A stretch of 64,000 bases of DNA from DLKC01 sp002478885. Its GTDB lineage: Bacteria; Bacteroidota; Bacteroidia; Chitinophagales; Chitinophagaceae. The notes beneath the pieces are model-generated. The model saw nothing but the letters and a program-made list of their open reading frames with translations. It had not been told where the DNA came from and did no database searches. The translations under genes and the position numbers were made by a program. Below are positions 36,934-45,554 of this stretch, one piece after another. Where the stretch lies: positions 558,001 to 622,000 of the forward strand of contig JAXLUI010000002.1 in assembly GCA_046329585.1 (NCBI GenBank). Direction: 5' to 3'. The stretch's first letter is position 1; the number at the start of each line of letters is the position of its first letter.

Positions 36934-37551
36934 TTATTTCGAACGGTAGTCAAGAGAGTCTTCAACACTGCCACAGCCAATCATTCCCGAAGCGTAGCGC
37001 GGGTGCTTTTTACCAAGATATGGGTTAATGATTTCCTTTGTATTCGATAGCCAATAGCCTTCCTCCTGATCATTAAAGGCCATTGGGCACTTATCATGGT
37101 AAATGATCTGCTGGTCGTATTGCACCGTGCGCAAAAGATTATACAGATTTTCACTGAGCGTATAAAACGACCGGCGCATACCTTCCAGTGTTGTCTCGCC
37201 CGAAATGCCAAGCGCTTCCGCCGACACACTCTCTGAAAAACTTTTTGCAGTAGCAATAATTGTGGTATCGGCCTTCAAGGTCTCGTAAGGCACTTGAGCC
37301 GTAAGGCCTGCAAGGGTAGTTCCCTGTTTAGCCGCTGTAACGGAATCCCATTCAACCAGGGCGTTCTTCAGGGCAAAATAACTATCAAGCATTTCATTAA
37401 AAGGCTTATTAAATACGTCGCTGTTTTTCCCCTGAACCAGCGGCTGCTGCTTCGGTGCTTTAGTTAATGGCTCTGCGCCACCTGTAAAAAAAATAAAATA
37501 CACCGCCACCGCTATCGCGGTAATACCAATCAGCAATAAGCCTTTTTTCAT
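36934..37551 (-). CDS. DUF3347 membrane-anchored protein
   Basis: The start at 37551 gives MKKGLLLIGITAIAVAVYFIFF, an uncleaved N-terminal anchor or signal; the longer frame to 37596 lacks support. The DUF3347 core follows (LDSYFALKNALVEWDSVTAAKQG). The C-terminal block reads DKCPMAFNDQEEGYWLS, then NPYLG, then SGMIGCGSVEDSL. It has the same Cys-Pro-Met, Trp-Leu-Ser, Asn-Pro-Tyr and Met-x-x-Cys-Gly spacing pattern as the protein at 2802, with a longer loop. It probably forms an operon with the TonB-dependent receptor downstream. A copper or other metal role is inference from the family. Confidence 0.78.
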   Translation of the reverse strand: MKKGLLLIGITAIAVAVYFIFFTGGAEPLTKAPKQQPLVQGKNSDVFNKPFNEMLDSYFALKNALVEWDSVTAAKQGTTLAGLTAQVPYETLKADTTIIATAKSFSESVSAEALGISGETTLEGMRRSFYTLSENLYNLLRTVQYDQQIIYHDKCPMAFNDQEEGYWLSNTKEIINPYLGKKHPRYASGMIGCGSVEDSLDYRSK

Positions 37552-37649
37552 ATCTAGATTTTGACTGCAAAAATATCGGTTAACTGGTTCTGCCAATAAA
37601 TTTTATGCAAGCGGCTATCAGCGTGAGCCGTTTTTGAACCATTTTTTGG

Positions 37650-37838
37650 AGCCCGGCCCCAACACTCGTGGCAACATCGTTGCGTCGCACTCCTATACTG
37701 CAGATCATTTATCGGCTACAGAATGTAAATCTTTGCACGTTTTGTTATGGCTATCAACTTACGGATTGAAGCTCATTAAAGCTTCGTACGTTGAAGTGAG
37801 TGACACAACGGGCGATGCCACAGGTACTGAAGCCGGTA
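37650..37838. repeat. Paired mixed-class inverted repeat, locus N
   Basis: The left unit is class 1 (GCCCGGCCCC..., core GTTGCGTCGCAC at 37679-37690). The right unit is class 2 (GAGTGACACAAC at 37798-37809, then GGGCGATGCCAC and AGCCGG). It lies between divergent genes and may overlap their promoters. Confidence 0.8.
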
Positions 37839-37893
37839 ACATAATATTCATAATCAATCAGGATATTTGCAGCACACAAATTAATGGGCTGCA

Positions 37894-38505
37894 ATGGAAA
37901 TATTAAGCGAACACACGAGAAATATACTGGGGCTTCAACTACCAACTGATCCGCGCTGGGTAAACCTTGCCGGCATTGGTCTTGCCGAAATACTTACCGA
38001 CCATGCCTATTGCGAGCAAAAGGCGGCTACGAGTTGCATTACTCTTATTCAACGATACCCCGACAAAGAAAAGCTTGTTACGGAGCTTGCCCCTATTGTT
38101 ACGGAAGAATGGGGCCATTTCAGGTTGGTGCTGAATGAACTGCAGAAACGCGGCCTGCAACTTGGCAAACAACGAAGAGACGAATATGTGAACAAACTGC
38201 TGGAATTTCAGCAGAAAGGCGGGAGGTTTGAAGACCGTTTTCTAGACCAACTGTTGACCATGGCGCTTATTGAAGCAAGAAGCTGTGAACGGTTCAAAAG
38301 GCTCAGCGAAGGGCTAAACGATGAGTATCTGCGTAATTTTTACCGGCGGTTTATGGAAAGCGAAGCCGGCCACTACGCACTCTTTATTGAGCTTGCTGAA
38401 ACCTACATAGACAAAGAAAAAGTGAGAACGCGCTGGAAGGAGTGGCTTGTTTATGAAGCCTCCATTATGGAAAGTCTCGAACTGCGTGGCGACCGCATTC
38501 ACTGA
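37894..38505 (+). CDS. miaE: tRNA-(ms2io6A)-hydroxylase-like diiron protein
   Basis: This 203-residue ferritin-like protein has the MiaE ligand pattern: AEILTDHAYCEQKAA, EEWGHFRLVL, LIEARSCERFKRL and ESEAGHYALFIEL, which supply the Glu and His ligands of a diiron centre. MiaE hydroxylates the isopentenyl group of ms2i6A at tRNA position 37 in the cytoplasm, using oxygen. Many Bacteroidota carry this type of protein, and the substrate in them is assumed from homology. The start is the ATG at 37894. The next gene follows after 104 bases on the same strand. Confidence 0.85.
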   Translation: MEILSEHTRNILGLQLPTDPRWVNLAGIGLAEILTDHAYCEQKAATSCITLIQRYPDKEKLVTELAPIVTEEWGHFRLVLNELQKRGLQLGKQRRDEYVNKLLEFQQKGGRFEDRFLDQLLTMALIEARSCERFKRLSEGLNDEYLRNFYRRFMESEAGHYALFIELAETYIDKEKVRTRWKEWLVYEASIMESLELRGDRIH

Positions 38506-38609
38506 CAGTAAATATGACCGGTTGCCGGTTGATCGCAGCATATTTATTTTGATCGTCGCAGCCGGCACATAACCTGCATTGCTTATATTTAAACACAAAA
38601 TATTGTTTT

Positions 38610-39806
38610 ATGGTTCCATCAATGAGAAAGTGGTTCAATGAGAATTTTAGCGAACCCGTTTACAAAGCTTACCTAGAAGCACTGAATGCCAAACACCCCG
38701 GTGCACTTGAGTTTCGTGTTGCAGAAACCCCTGTTTTTTGCGATAAAAATTTTACCGGCAAAATGCTTTCTGCGTGCGAAAGCATCATAGACGTAGTTAC
38801 GCAATACAATTTTAAAACACTTACGGCGCATGCTATACCTGCTGACATAAAGGTGCCCAATGAAAATGATCATTCGCATTTTATTGCTTTCGATTTTGGC
38901 GTTTGCGAAAACGAACAGGGAGAACTAGAGCCGCAGCTGATAGAAATGCAGGGCTTTCCAACATTGTTTGCTTACCAGGTATTGCATTGGGAACTTACCA
39001 AAAAATATTTTAACATCCCCGACAGTTACGATGCTTACCTGAATGACTTTACAAAAGAAACCTACCTGCAATTGCTGAAAGAAATTATCGTGGGCGACTG
39101 CGAGCCCGAAAACGTTATTTTACTCGAAGTGTTGCCACATAAGCAAAAAACTAGGGTCGATTTTTATTGCACCGAAGACTACCTTGGCGTGCCAATCGTA
39201 TGCCTTACAGAACTGGTTAAAGAAGGCAAAACACTTTATTATATCAAAGATGGAAAGAAGATTCACGTAAAAAGAATTTACAATCGGGTGATCTTTGATG
39301 ACCTGCAGCAGCAAAGTGCGGAAATACAGGAAAATGGCAAGATACTTTTCGAAGAGATGGATGTGCAATGGGTTCCACATCCCAATTGGTTTTACCGCAT
39401 CAGTAAGTTTACACTACCGTATATAGACCACCCATTTGTTCCAAAAACAAGTTTTTTGAGCGACATTAAGGTCATACCGGAAGACCTGGAGAACTATGTT
39501 TTGAAGCCGTTGTTTTCATTTGCGGGCCAGGGTGTGGTGATCGATGTTACAAAAGCCGATATTGACAAGGTACAGGATCCGCAGAACTGGATACTGCAGA
39601 AGAAAGTGAAGTATGCCGACGTAATTACCACACCCGACATTCCTGCGAAGGCGGAGATCAGGCTTTTTTATTTCTGGAAAGATGGTGAGCCAAGACCTTT
39701 CGCAACCAATAACCTGGCAAGACTGAGCAAAGGCAAAATGATAGGTGTGCGCTACAATAAAGACAAAGAATGGGTTGGTGGCAGCCTTGCCGTTTTTGAA
39801 AAATAA
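38610..39806 (+). CDS. ATP-grasp-like protein of unknown substrate
   Basis: The 398-residue soluble protein has no signal peptide. The C-terminal half has ATP-grasp features: YVLKPLFSFAGQGVVIDV (nucleotide-binding strand and Gly-rich turn), NWILQKKVKYADV, and AEIRLFYFWKDGEPRPF followed by NNLARLSKG. The N-terminal half (EMQGFPTLFAYQVLHWEL) resembles glutathionylspermidine-synthase or peptide-ligase layouts, but I cannot name a family with certainty. ATP-grasp enzymes make carboxylate-amine or thiol bonds through acyl phosphates. It follows the miaE-like gene. ATG at 38622 is an alternative start. Confidence 0.65.
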   Translation: MVPSMRKWFNENFSEPVYKAYLEALNAKHPGALEFRVAETPVFCDKNFTGKMLSACESIIDVVTQYNFKTLTAHAIPADIKVPNENDHSHFIAFDFGVCENEQGELEPQLIEMQGFPTLFAYQVLHWELTKKYFNIPDSYDAYLNDFTKETYLQLLKEIIVGDCEPENVILLEVLPHKQKTRVDFYCTEDYLGVPIVCLTELVKEGKTLYYIKDGKKIHVKRIYNRVIFDDLQQQSAEIQENGKILFEEMDVQWVPHPNWFYRISKFTLPYIDHPFVPKTSFLSDIKVIPEDLENYVLKPLFSFAGQGVVIDVTKADIDKVQDPQNWILQKKVKYADVITTPDIPAKAEIRLFYFWKDGEPRPFATNNLARLSKGKMIGVRYNKDKEWVGGSLAVFEK

Positions 39807-39835
39807 TTTATATAAGTACTGATACGTTTTTTGTT

Positions 39836-40038
39836 GACGGCATTGGTTTAAGAAGCATCACCTGTTGCGTCGCACACTTGTGCTGCAGAATATAAGTCTG
39901 CGATGCAGAAGTTTCAAATTACATGAGCATTTCTATGATAACTAAAATTGCTTTCGGGCTTTTCCATTATTGCTGATGTCCGGATTAACTGTACAAGTGT
40001 GCGACGCAAGGGACGATGCCAACTGCTGAGCAGCAGGA
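39836..40038. repeat. Paired intergenic inverted repeat, locus O
   Basis: The left unit (GACGGCATTGG..GCATCACCT) leads to core GTTGCGTCGCAC at 39864-39875, followed by ACTTGTGCTGCAGAA. The right core GTGCGACGCAAG lies at 39999-40010, preceded by GTACAAGT. The arms match. The pair lies between convergent genes. Confidence 0.82.
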
Positions 40039-40070
40039 CCCAAATTAACCTATTTAAATTAAAGAAGAAT

Positions 40071-41201
40071 TTATTTTAAGGCTAGGCTATCTGAAGCCTT
40101 TGTTACCTCAGGGCTATTAAGGAAGTTAGGTATTTCGAGATAAAAAGCGGTGCCTACTCCTTGCGTTGAATGAACAGATATTTCGCCACCTATTCTTGTG
40201 AGCGCCTCCTTTACAATATACAGGCCTATACCGAGGCCGTTTACAGAGTTATTGCTGCGGAAAAACATTTTGAAGATGTTGTTGAGGTGTTGGTCTAGAA
40301 TGCCCACGCCATTATCTTCGATTTTTATGGTTGCTTTTTCTTCTGTGATTTTAACGGTTACCTCCACTTTTTGATTTTGCCGCTCGGGATTCTGGTATTT
40401 TACCGCGTTGGAAATAAGGTTGTCGATAATAACAGACATTCTGAACGCATCATTCACAAATGGCATCGGCTGATCGACATTGGTGATGTATTCAAGATGG
40501 GGTTTTTGCATTTTAAAAAGCCTGATACTTTCGTCGAGCAGCACATTGAAATCTATTTTAGAAAAGTCTTCATCAACCCTTATGCTTTTGTAGTATTCGA
40601 TGATCTTTTGTATGAAGGTGTCCATTTTGTTTACACACACTTCTATCATATCCATATAGCCATTAGGATCTTGTATGGAGTCTTCCATTTTGGCCAGGTT
40701 AAGGATACCCATAACGGAGGCCAGCGGCGAACGGAGATCGTGGGAGGTGCTGTAAACAAAGCGGTTGAGCTCGTCGTTGGTCTTCTCAAGTTCGGCAATT
40801 TTCCTGCTTAGTTTATCTCGTGTAACATATATTTCGTAGGCATTTTGGATGGCGTTGTTAAGTTCGATTTCATCCCAGGGCTTTCTGATGTAGCGGTAAA
40901 TTTCGCCTTTGTTAATCGCATCAACAATTGCTTCGGCATCTGTATAGCCTGTAAGCAGCATACGGATGGGTTCGGGGTAAGCTTTTCTTACGATCTGGAA
41001 GAATTCGACACCTGTGGAGTTGGGCATGCGTTGGTCGGCAATGATCACATGTACTTCTTCGTTACTAAGAATGCCCATGCCTTGCGCTGCAGAATTAGCA
41101 GTGAAAATTTTATATTTTCTCCTGAATGCAGCCTGAAAAGAAATCAGGTTGTTGCTTTCATCGTCGATATAGAGGACTGCTATTTTTTCTTCTTTTCGCA
41201 T
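40071..41201 (-). CDS. Receiver-histidine kinase hybrid (REC first)
   Basis: Residues 1-125 form a receiver domain: VLYIDDE acidic pocket, phospho-acceptor D56 in ADQRMP, TGYTD switch residue and KPW lysine. Residues about 140-230 are a HisKA domain with STSHDLRSPLAS (H154). A HATPase follows (NLISNAVKY, EDNGVGI, GLGIGLYIV). There is no membrane segment, so it is cytoplasmic. This REC-first layout lets another kinase control this one. Its gene starts 24 bases after the stop of the 7TM kinase gene, which makes that kinase the natural donor. The receiver is a close relative of the stand-alone receiver at 44959. Confidence 0.92.
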   Translation of the reverse strand: MRKEEKIAVLYIDDESNNLISFQAAFRRKYKIFTANSAAQGMGILSNEEVHVIIADQRMPNSTGVEFFQIVRKAYPEPIRMLLTGYTDAEAIVDAINKGEIYRYIRKPWDEIELNNAIQNAYEIYVTRDKLSRKIAELEKTNDELNRFVYSTSHDLRSPLASVMGILNLAKMEDSIQDPNGYMDMIEVCVNKMDTFIQKIIEYYKSIRVDEDFSKIDFNVLLDESIRLFKMQKPHLEYITNVDQPMPFVNDAFRMSVIIDNLISNAVKYQNPERQNQKVEVTVKITEEKATIKIEDNGVGILDQHLNNIFKMFFRSNNSVNGLGIGLYIVKEALTRIGGEISVHSTQGVGTAFYLEIPNFLNSPEVTKASDSLALK

Positions 41202-41225
41202 TCGGGTTATTTGTCGGTTAGTTTA

Positions 41226-43412
41226 TTAAGCTTCCGGGTGAACATATGGTAAAGTTAAAATAAATTCGGCGCCTTTACCCAGCTCAGATATTATTTCAAT
41301 TTTGCCTCGATGCTCCTGTATTATTTTAAAAACGATGGCCATGCCAAGGCCTGTACCTACACCAACTGATTTTGTTGTAAAAAATGGTTCGAATATTCTG
41401 TGCTTCACTTCATCGTTCATACCCGGGCCGGTATCTTTTATTTTGATGACTATCTTATCATCGTCTGTATCGGCTGTAGAAATCATGATGTATTCTTCAG
41501 CTGCTATATCTTTCTTTTCACCAATTGCCTGAATAGCATTGTTTAGAATGTTCATTATAACCTGGTTTAGTTTACCGGGGAAACATTCAAGCGAACCCTT
41601 TGCCTTAAAATCTTTGTCTATTCTTATATAGGGTGGCATAGTGTTTCGCACAAGTACGATAGTGGAGTTGATTCCTTCATGGATGTTTGCTATTTTAAGT
41701 TCACTCTCGTCTAGCCTGCTGAACGTACGCAGGCCGCGCACGATTTCCGCTGTTCTTTCCGCGCCGTCTTCGATGCCTTTTATCAACTGGCCTATTTCTG
41801 TTTTAATAAAATTCAGGTCCATCGACTCCTGTTTTTCGTAGACTTCGTTCAACTTTTCGTGCAACCCACCATTCTGCTGATCGTGCAATTGATTGTAGTC
41901 AGTAATAATATCAAACAAATCCTGGATATCAAGACTCAATGGCCTGATGTTAGACTTTACAAAATTGATAGGGTTGTTTATCTCGTGTGCAATACCCGCT
42001 GTAAGCTGACCTAATGACGCCATTTTCTCGGCTTCTACTAACTGTATCTGAGCGTCTTGTAAATCGTCCAATGCTTTAGATAGTTGGCTGTTGGTGGTCA
42101 TCAATTCGTTTGTTCTTTCCGTAACCTTTTGTTCCAAAACAACATTTTGTTCCCTTATCAAGTTTTCGTTTTCCTGGGATATCTTTAGCGCATAGGCCTG
42201 AGATTCTTCCTTTTCTTTTCTAAGAGAGTTTATCCTGTCTGCAAGCGCAGTTGAAAGCAGTATTGCCTCGATTGCTGAACCAATATATATTGCGTAAGTA
42301 GTTAAAGTTGTGTAAGGTAGCACAGCGAAGTTTCTGAGAGAAAATACGATTATGCCAACAAGAAAAAATATCCATGCACCAAAATAAAAGTATGCCGGCT
42401 TGTATCCTTTCTTACCTACCATATAAGACACGACGATAAGTAAAACCCCGCCAGCAACACCTGAATAATTCAAAAGATCGTAGCTTAACTGATTATTACC
42501 TGAAATACCTGAAATGATTACCACGATATAAAGAAGAACGACAACCGAAAGAATGTAGATAATATTTTTGAAGTAATACCCGATTCGGAGAAAGAATATC
42601 GAAAACAAGATGCCGGTGATACCGGCAGCCGCTGAAGTAATTGTTAACGCATACCTGTTCACCACCGGGTTCCCGGGCCAAAAATATTTGAACCCATATC
42701 CTGATATCGTTGTTTGTGCAAAACTTAGGAAAAACAAAAAGATGACATAAAACAAGTAGCTTAGATCTTTTGTAGATGCAAATAAGAATAGGTTATACAA
42801 CAGCAAGGATAGCATTATTCCAAAATACAAACCAAAGATCAAATTTTCCGAATTTGTCTTTTCGGCCAGATCGCCGGCTTTCATTATAAACATCGGGAGC
42901 ACCAAGGGATGAAAGCTATTCGCCTTGAGATAGAAAGTTGCCGTATCATCAACATGTACATTTAAGGAAAATGCAAATCCGGGCTTCGAGTTTTGCCGCA
43001 TTTCATAGAGTAGATTATTGCCAGTCTGGTTAAGCTTTTCAATCTTAGCCGCATTCAGCCTATAGAGTGTTATCTCAGAAATATTGGGATAGTCGAGATC
43101 GAGGAACAAAGAAGAATCCGAGCTCTTATTAACAATGGTGAATTTCACCCAAACATTTCCAGGTATTATTTCGTTTCTAACTGTGATATCTTTTGACTCT
43201 GGGGTAAATTGTGCAATATTAATTATCTCTGAATCGGCATAAAGCATTTGTTTATCCTCATAGAGATAGGTAAATTTTCCAATAGGTTGGGAGGAAGACT
43301 TGTTATCAATCGTCAATATATTTTGTTGCCCAATTGACGAGAAGGATAAAACGCACGCAAAAACAATTATTGCAGATAAGACAATTAAAAATTTATGCTT
43401 AGTTACTGGCAT
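41226..43412 (-). CDS. 7TMR-DISM sensor histidine kinase
   Basis: This 728-residue membrane kinase has a signal peptide and then a periplasmic 7TMR-DISMED2-type beta domain (about residues 30-180: FTYLYEDKQMLYAD, VWVKFTIVNKS, FLDLDYPNISEITLYRL). Seven membrane helices follow at about residues 190-395, then a coiled coil (EKEESQAYALKISQENENLI) and HisKA with GQLTAGIAHEINNPINFV. The HATPase carries ILNNAIQAI, KDTGPGM and GTGLGMAIV. DISM receptors bind small, mostly carbohydrate-like or unknown ligands outside the cell. It lies third in a four-gene unit and has 19-24 base spacing on both sides. Confidence 0.93.
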   Translation of the reverse strand: MPVTKHKFLIVLSAIIVFACVLSFSSIGQQNILTIDNKSSSQPIGKFTYLYEDKQMLYADSEIINIAQFTPESKDITVRNEIIPGNVWVKFTIVNKSSDSSLFLDLDYPNISEITLYRLNAAKIEKLNQTGNNLLYEMRQNSKPGFAFSLNVHVDDTATFYLKANSFHPLVLPMFIMKAGDLAEKTNSENLIFGLYFGIMLSLLLYNLFLFASTKDLSYLFYVIFLFFLSFAQTTISGYGFKYFWPGNPVVNRYALTITSAAAGITGILFSIFFLRIGYYFKNIIYILSVVVLLYIVVIISGISGNNQLSYDLLNYSGVAGGVLLIVVSYMVGKKGYKPAYFYFGAWIFFLVGIIVFSLRNFAVLPYTTLTTYAIYIGSAIEAILLSTALADRINSLRKEKEESQAYALKISQENENLIREQNVVLEQKVTERTNELMTTNSQLSKALDDLQDAQIQLVEAEKMASLGQLTAGIAHEINNPINFVKSNIRPLSLDIQDLFDIITDYNQLHDQQNGGLHEKLNEVYEKQESMDLNFIKTEIGQLIKGIEDGAERTAEIVRGLRTFSRLDESELKIANIHEGINSTIVLVRNTMPPYIRIDKDFKAKGSLECFPGKLNQVIMNILNNAIQAIGEKKDIAAEEYIMISTADTDDDKIVIKIKDTGPGMNDEVKHRIFEPFFTTKSVGVGTGLGMAIVFKIIQEHRGKIEIISELGKGAEFILTLPYVHPEA

Positions 43413-43431
43413 TTACATTGAGATAAAACTG

Positions 43432-44073
43432 TTACCAAATAAAAGGAATCAACCTATAAGTATTTTCCTGGTATTGTTTATAGTCTGAACCAAATTTCAA
43501 CGCCAATGTATTTTCCTCGACATTGATCCTGAAATAGTAAGCAATCATCATGGCAAAAAAACAGAAAAAACAGGTATAAAAATTATTTAAGAATAGAGGA
43601 CAGCCGGTTATAGAGATTAACGCTCCCAAATAGGAAGGATGCCGGACGATTTTATAAGGTCCGATCTTTATTAACTCGTGCTTGTCGATCACTTTTACTG
43701 TGGCTGTAAAATGACGTCCCAGAATATTTATCGACCATACCCGCAACACGATGCCCGTTAATAACATTCCGGCGCCGATAAAGCTCATGACATTCATTTG
43801 GCTTTTATTTGTTGTCAGATATCCCCATTCCGTTACAGATAGAAAGACACTTAATGATGAGCAGAGCAATATAATAAGAATAGAATATTTGTCGCTGCTG
43901 TGGTCGGTTTGCATTTCCTCTTTGCTGAACGACGGTTGACTCAGCCACAAAATAGCTGCAGATATCGACAATAAGATTGTTTTGAAATGAATAATAAGGT
44001 TCGCACTGAAAATTAGTGGGCCAATATTCAGAATAAGAATAGCCCCCAAAGTGAATACCATTTTTTGTTTCAT
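43432..44073 (-). CDS. Isoprenylcysteine carboxyl methyltransferase (ICMT/PEMT)-family membrane protein
   Basis: This 213-residue integral membrane protein has about five helices. The C-terminal ICMT signature is IGPYKIVRHPSYLGAL, then EENTLALKFGSDYKQYQENTYRLIPFIW (the last part split here: EENTLALKFG, YRLIPFIW). Family members use SAM to methylate carboxyl or amine groups of lipids or lipidated compounds. True prenylated proteins are not expected in bacteria, so the substrate is open. Its start codon overlaps the stop of the GNAT-like gene (ATGA, 4 bases), which shows tight coupling. The kinase gene follows 19 bases on. Confidence 0.82.
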   Translation of the reverse strand: MKQKMVFTLGAILILNIGPLIFSANLIIHFKTILLSISAAILWLSQPSFSKEEMQTDHSSDKYSILIILLCSSLSVFLSVTEWGYLTTNKSQMNVMSFIGAGMLLTGIVLRVWSINILGRHFTATVKVIDKHELIKIGPYKIVRHPSYLGALISITGCPLFLNNFYTCFFCFFAMMIAYYFRINVEENTLALKFGSDYKQYQENTYRLIPFIW

Positions 44074-44819
44074 GATGCCCTATTATAATAGCTTAGCTTA
44101 AACTCATTGCTGTTGCTGTTTGGAATGTTCAATTCGTAATTAATTTTTACATTGACATTCTTAAAGGGTGATTTTTCAATGGTAGAACAAGTAAGATTTT
44201 CCCTGAGATAAAGCATCTTTTGTCTTTCGCGTGTGTGGGCATGTGTAAGATTCTGAACATCATCAAGAAAAACTGCTGTAGCAATTAGGTCTAATTTTGG
44301 GTAATAAAATGTGCCATTGTTTCCAACTTCAGTAAAAATTCTGCTGCCAATCCATTGATTAAAACGAACAGTTGTAGGGGAGCATAAGGAGAACATTGTT
44401 TTCAAACCTATTTGCTCAGAAATCACGACCGACACCCTTGACGGGAACAAACTACCGATGCCATATCCCGCAACTTCCACAGAATTCCAAAGGCCACAAA
44501 GTTCACCGGTACCGTTTAACGCATAGTATCGAATGTAATCATGTATTGCAGGGTCCATTTCAGCAGTCGCCTGTTCTATTGGCAGCGGCATAATGCCATC
44601 CGCAGCATGTACCCGCGCTCCACCATAAAGCCGTGTGCCATCCATTGTTTCCACCACAACGAGAAAAACTGAGGGGCTTTCCATCCACTCGGGTGTAGAG
44701 GAAGTAACTTTAAATATCCCGTGATTCTCCAAAACCTTTTTGTGCCCTTCATAAAACTTCAGGCAGGTTTCCCGATCATCGGTTGCTCTGAAAGCGCGGA
44801 TTCGTAATTCAGTTTCCAT
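44070..44819 (-). CDS. GNAT-like protein, first gene of the signalling operon
   Basis: The 249-residue soluble protein shows a GNAT-type acyltransferase pattern in its first 190 residues. RIRAFRATDDRETCLKFYEGHKKV is the usual N-terminal helix region. FLVVVETMDGTRLYGGARVH is a beta hairpin. CGLWNSVEVAGYGIGSLFPS is like the acyl-CoA or acyl-ACP loop. GLKTMFSLCSPTTVRFNQWIG and GFeature-like IFTEVGNNGTFYYP follow. Larger N-acyl synthases (FeeM-like, LuxI-like) share this layout, but I cannot find their diagnostic residues with certainty. The last 60 residues are unique. It starts the operon and overlaps the ICMT gene by 4 bases. Its substrate is unknown. Confidence 0.6.
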   Translation of the reverse strand: METELRIRAFRATDDRETCLKFYEGHKKVLENHGIFKVTSSTPEWMESPSVFLVVVETMDGTRLYGGARVHAADGIMPLPIEQATAEMDPAIHDYIRYYALNGTGELCGLWNSVEVAGYGIGSLFPSRVSVVISEQIGLKTMFSLCSPTTVRFNQWIGSRIFTEVGNNGTFYYPKLDLIATAVFLDDVQNLTHAHTRERQKMLYLRENLTCSTIEKSPFKNVNVKINYELNIPNSNSNEFKLSYYNRAS

Positions 44820-44832
44820 GGATATAATTGGA

Positions 44833-44901
44833 TATTAATGTATATTTAATGCAAAGTTTAATAATTATCAAATTATTTGGAAATTTATATTAATACATAT
44901 T
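44833..44901. promoter_or_regulatory. Direct repeats in the divergent promoter region
   Basis: TATTAATGTATATT at 44833-44846 and TATTAATACATATT at 44888-44901 differ at two bases and lie 55 bases apart. They occupy the very AT-rich gap between the GNAT-like operon and the stand-alone receiver gene. A shared regulator site is possible; low sequence complexity makes chance similarity possible too. Confidence 0.35.
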
Positions 44902-44958
44902 GCAAATTAGCAAATTTATTTATCAATTGTTAAATTGCATTCAAGAAAGCAACCCAAA

Positions 44959-45411
44959 ATGATCAATGTCCTTTATATCGATGATGAACCACACAATCTC
45001 ACCTCTTTTCACGCTTCTTTTCGACGGGAATTTAATGTATTTACAGCAGAATCGGCTGAAGAGGGCAGAAAAATTCTTGAGCAAAAACCAATTCACGTTA
45101 TTCTCAGCGATCAGCGAATGCCTAAGACAACCGGCATTGAATTTTTTGAATCCATCCTGGAGTCTTTCCCTGAACCCATAAGAATATTGATAACGGGTTA
45201 TACAGACATCAATGCTGTTATTGATTCGATTAACCGGGGTCAGGTCTATAAGTATCTTACAAAGCCCTGGAATGAAGATGATATTAAAAATTTTATTATT
45301 AAGGCCTACGAAGTTTATAAATTGAGAAAGGAAAATGAAGAATTAACCAACAAGCTGATGGATCTGAATAAAAAACTGGAATTTCTTGCCAGGCAAAATC
45401 TATTATCCTGA
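44959..45411 (+). CDS. Stand-alone receiver-domain response regulator
   Basis: The start is set at ATG 44959 (MINVLYIDDE); a TTG at 44935 would add eight residues. Residues 1-120 form a complete receiver domain with D8-D9, phospho-acceptor D51 in SDQRMP, TGYTD and KPW. A short coiled coil follows (KENEELTNKLMDLNKKLEFLA), with no DNA-binding domain. The sequence is strikingly similar to the receiver of the hybrid kinase at 40071. It is transcribed away from the four-gene signalling operon. It could act as a phosphate sink or output scaffold in the same circuit. Confidence 0.87.
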   Translation: MINVLYIDDEPHNLTSFHASFRREFNVFTAESAEEGRKILEQKPIHVILSDQRMPKTTGIEFFESILESFPEPIRILITGYTDINAVIDSINRGQVYKYLTKPWNEDDIKNFIIKAYEVYKLRKENEELTNKLMDLNKKLEFLARQNLLS

Positions 45412-45554
45412 TTCATGCCCCGCTGTCAGTAATTTGTGATTAATACGTCAGTAAAAATATAAGCTTCCACGTCAAATGATCAGTTGTCACCTATTGGGCA
45501 TAAATTTGTAGCTTGTCTTTCATAAAAATATTTGTAACAATAAAAAACGAACAA

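Noticed and set aside
44070..44819. Naming the GNAT-like protein an acyl-homoserine lactone synthase
   Set aside because: The layout is similar but I cannot place the conserved LuxI residues, so only a GNAT-like call is made.
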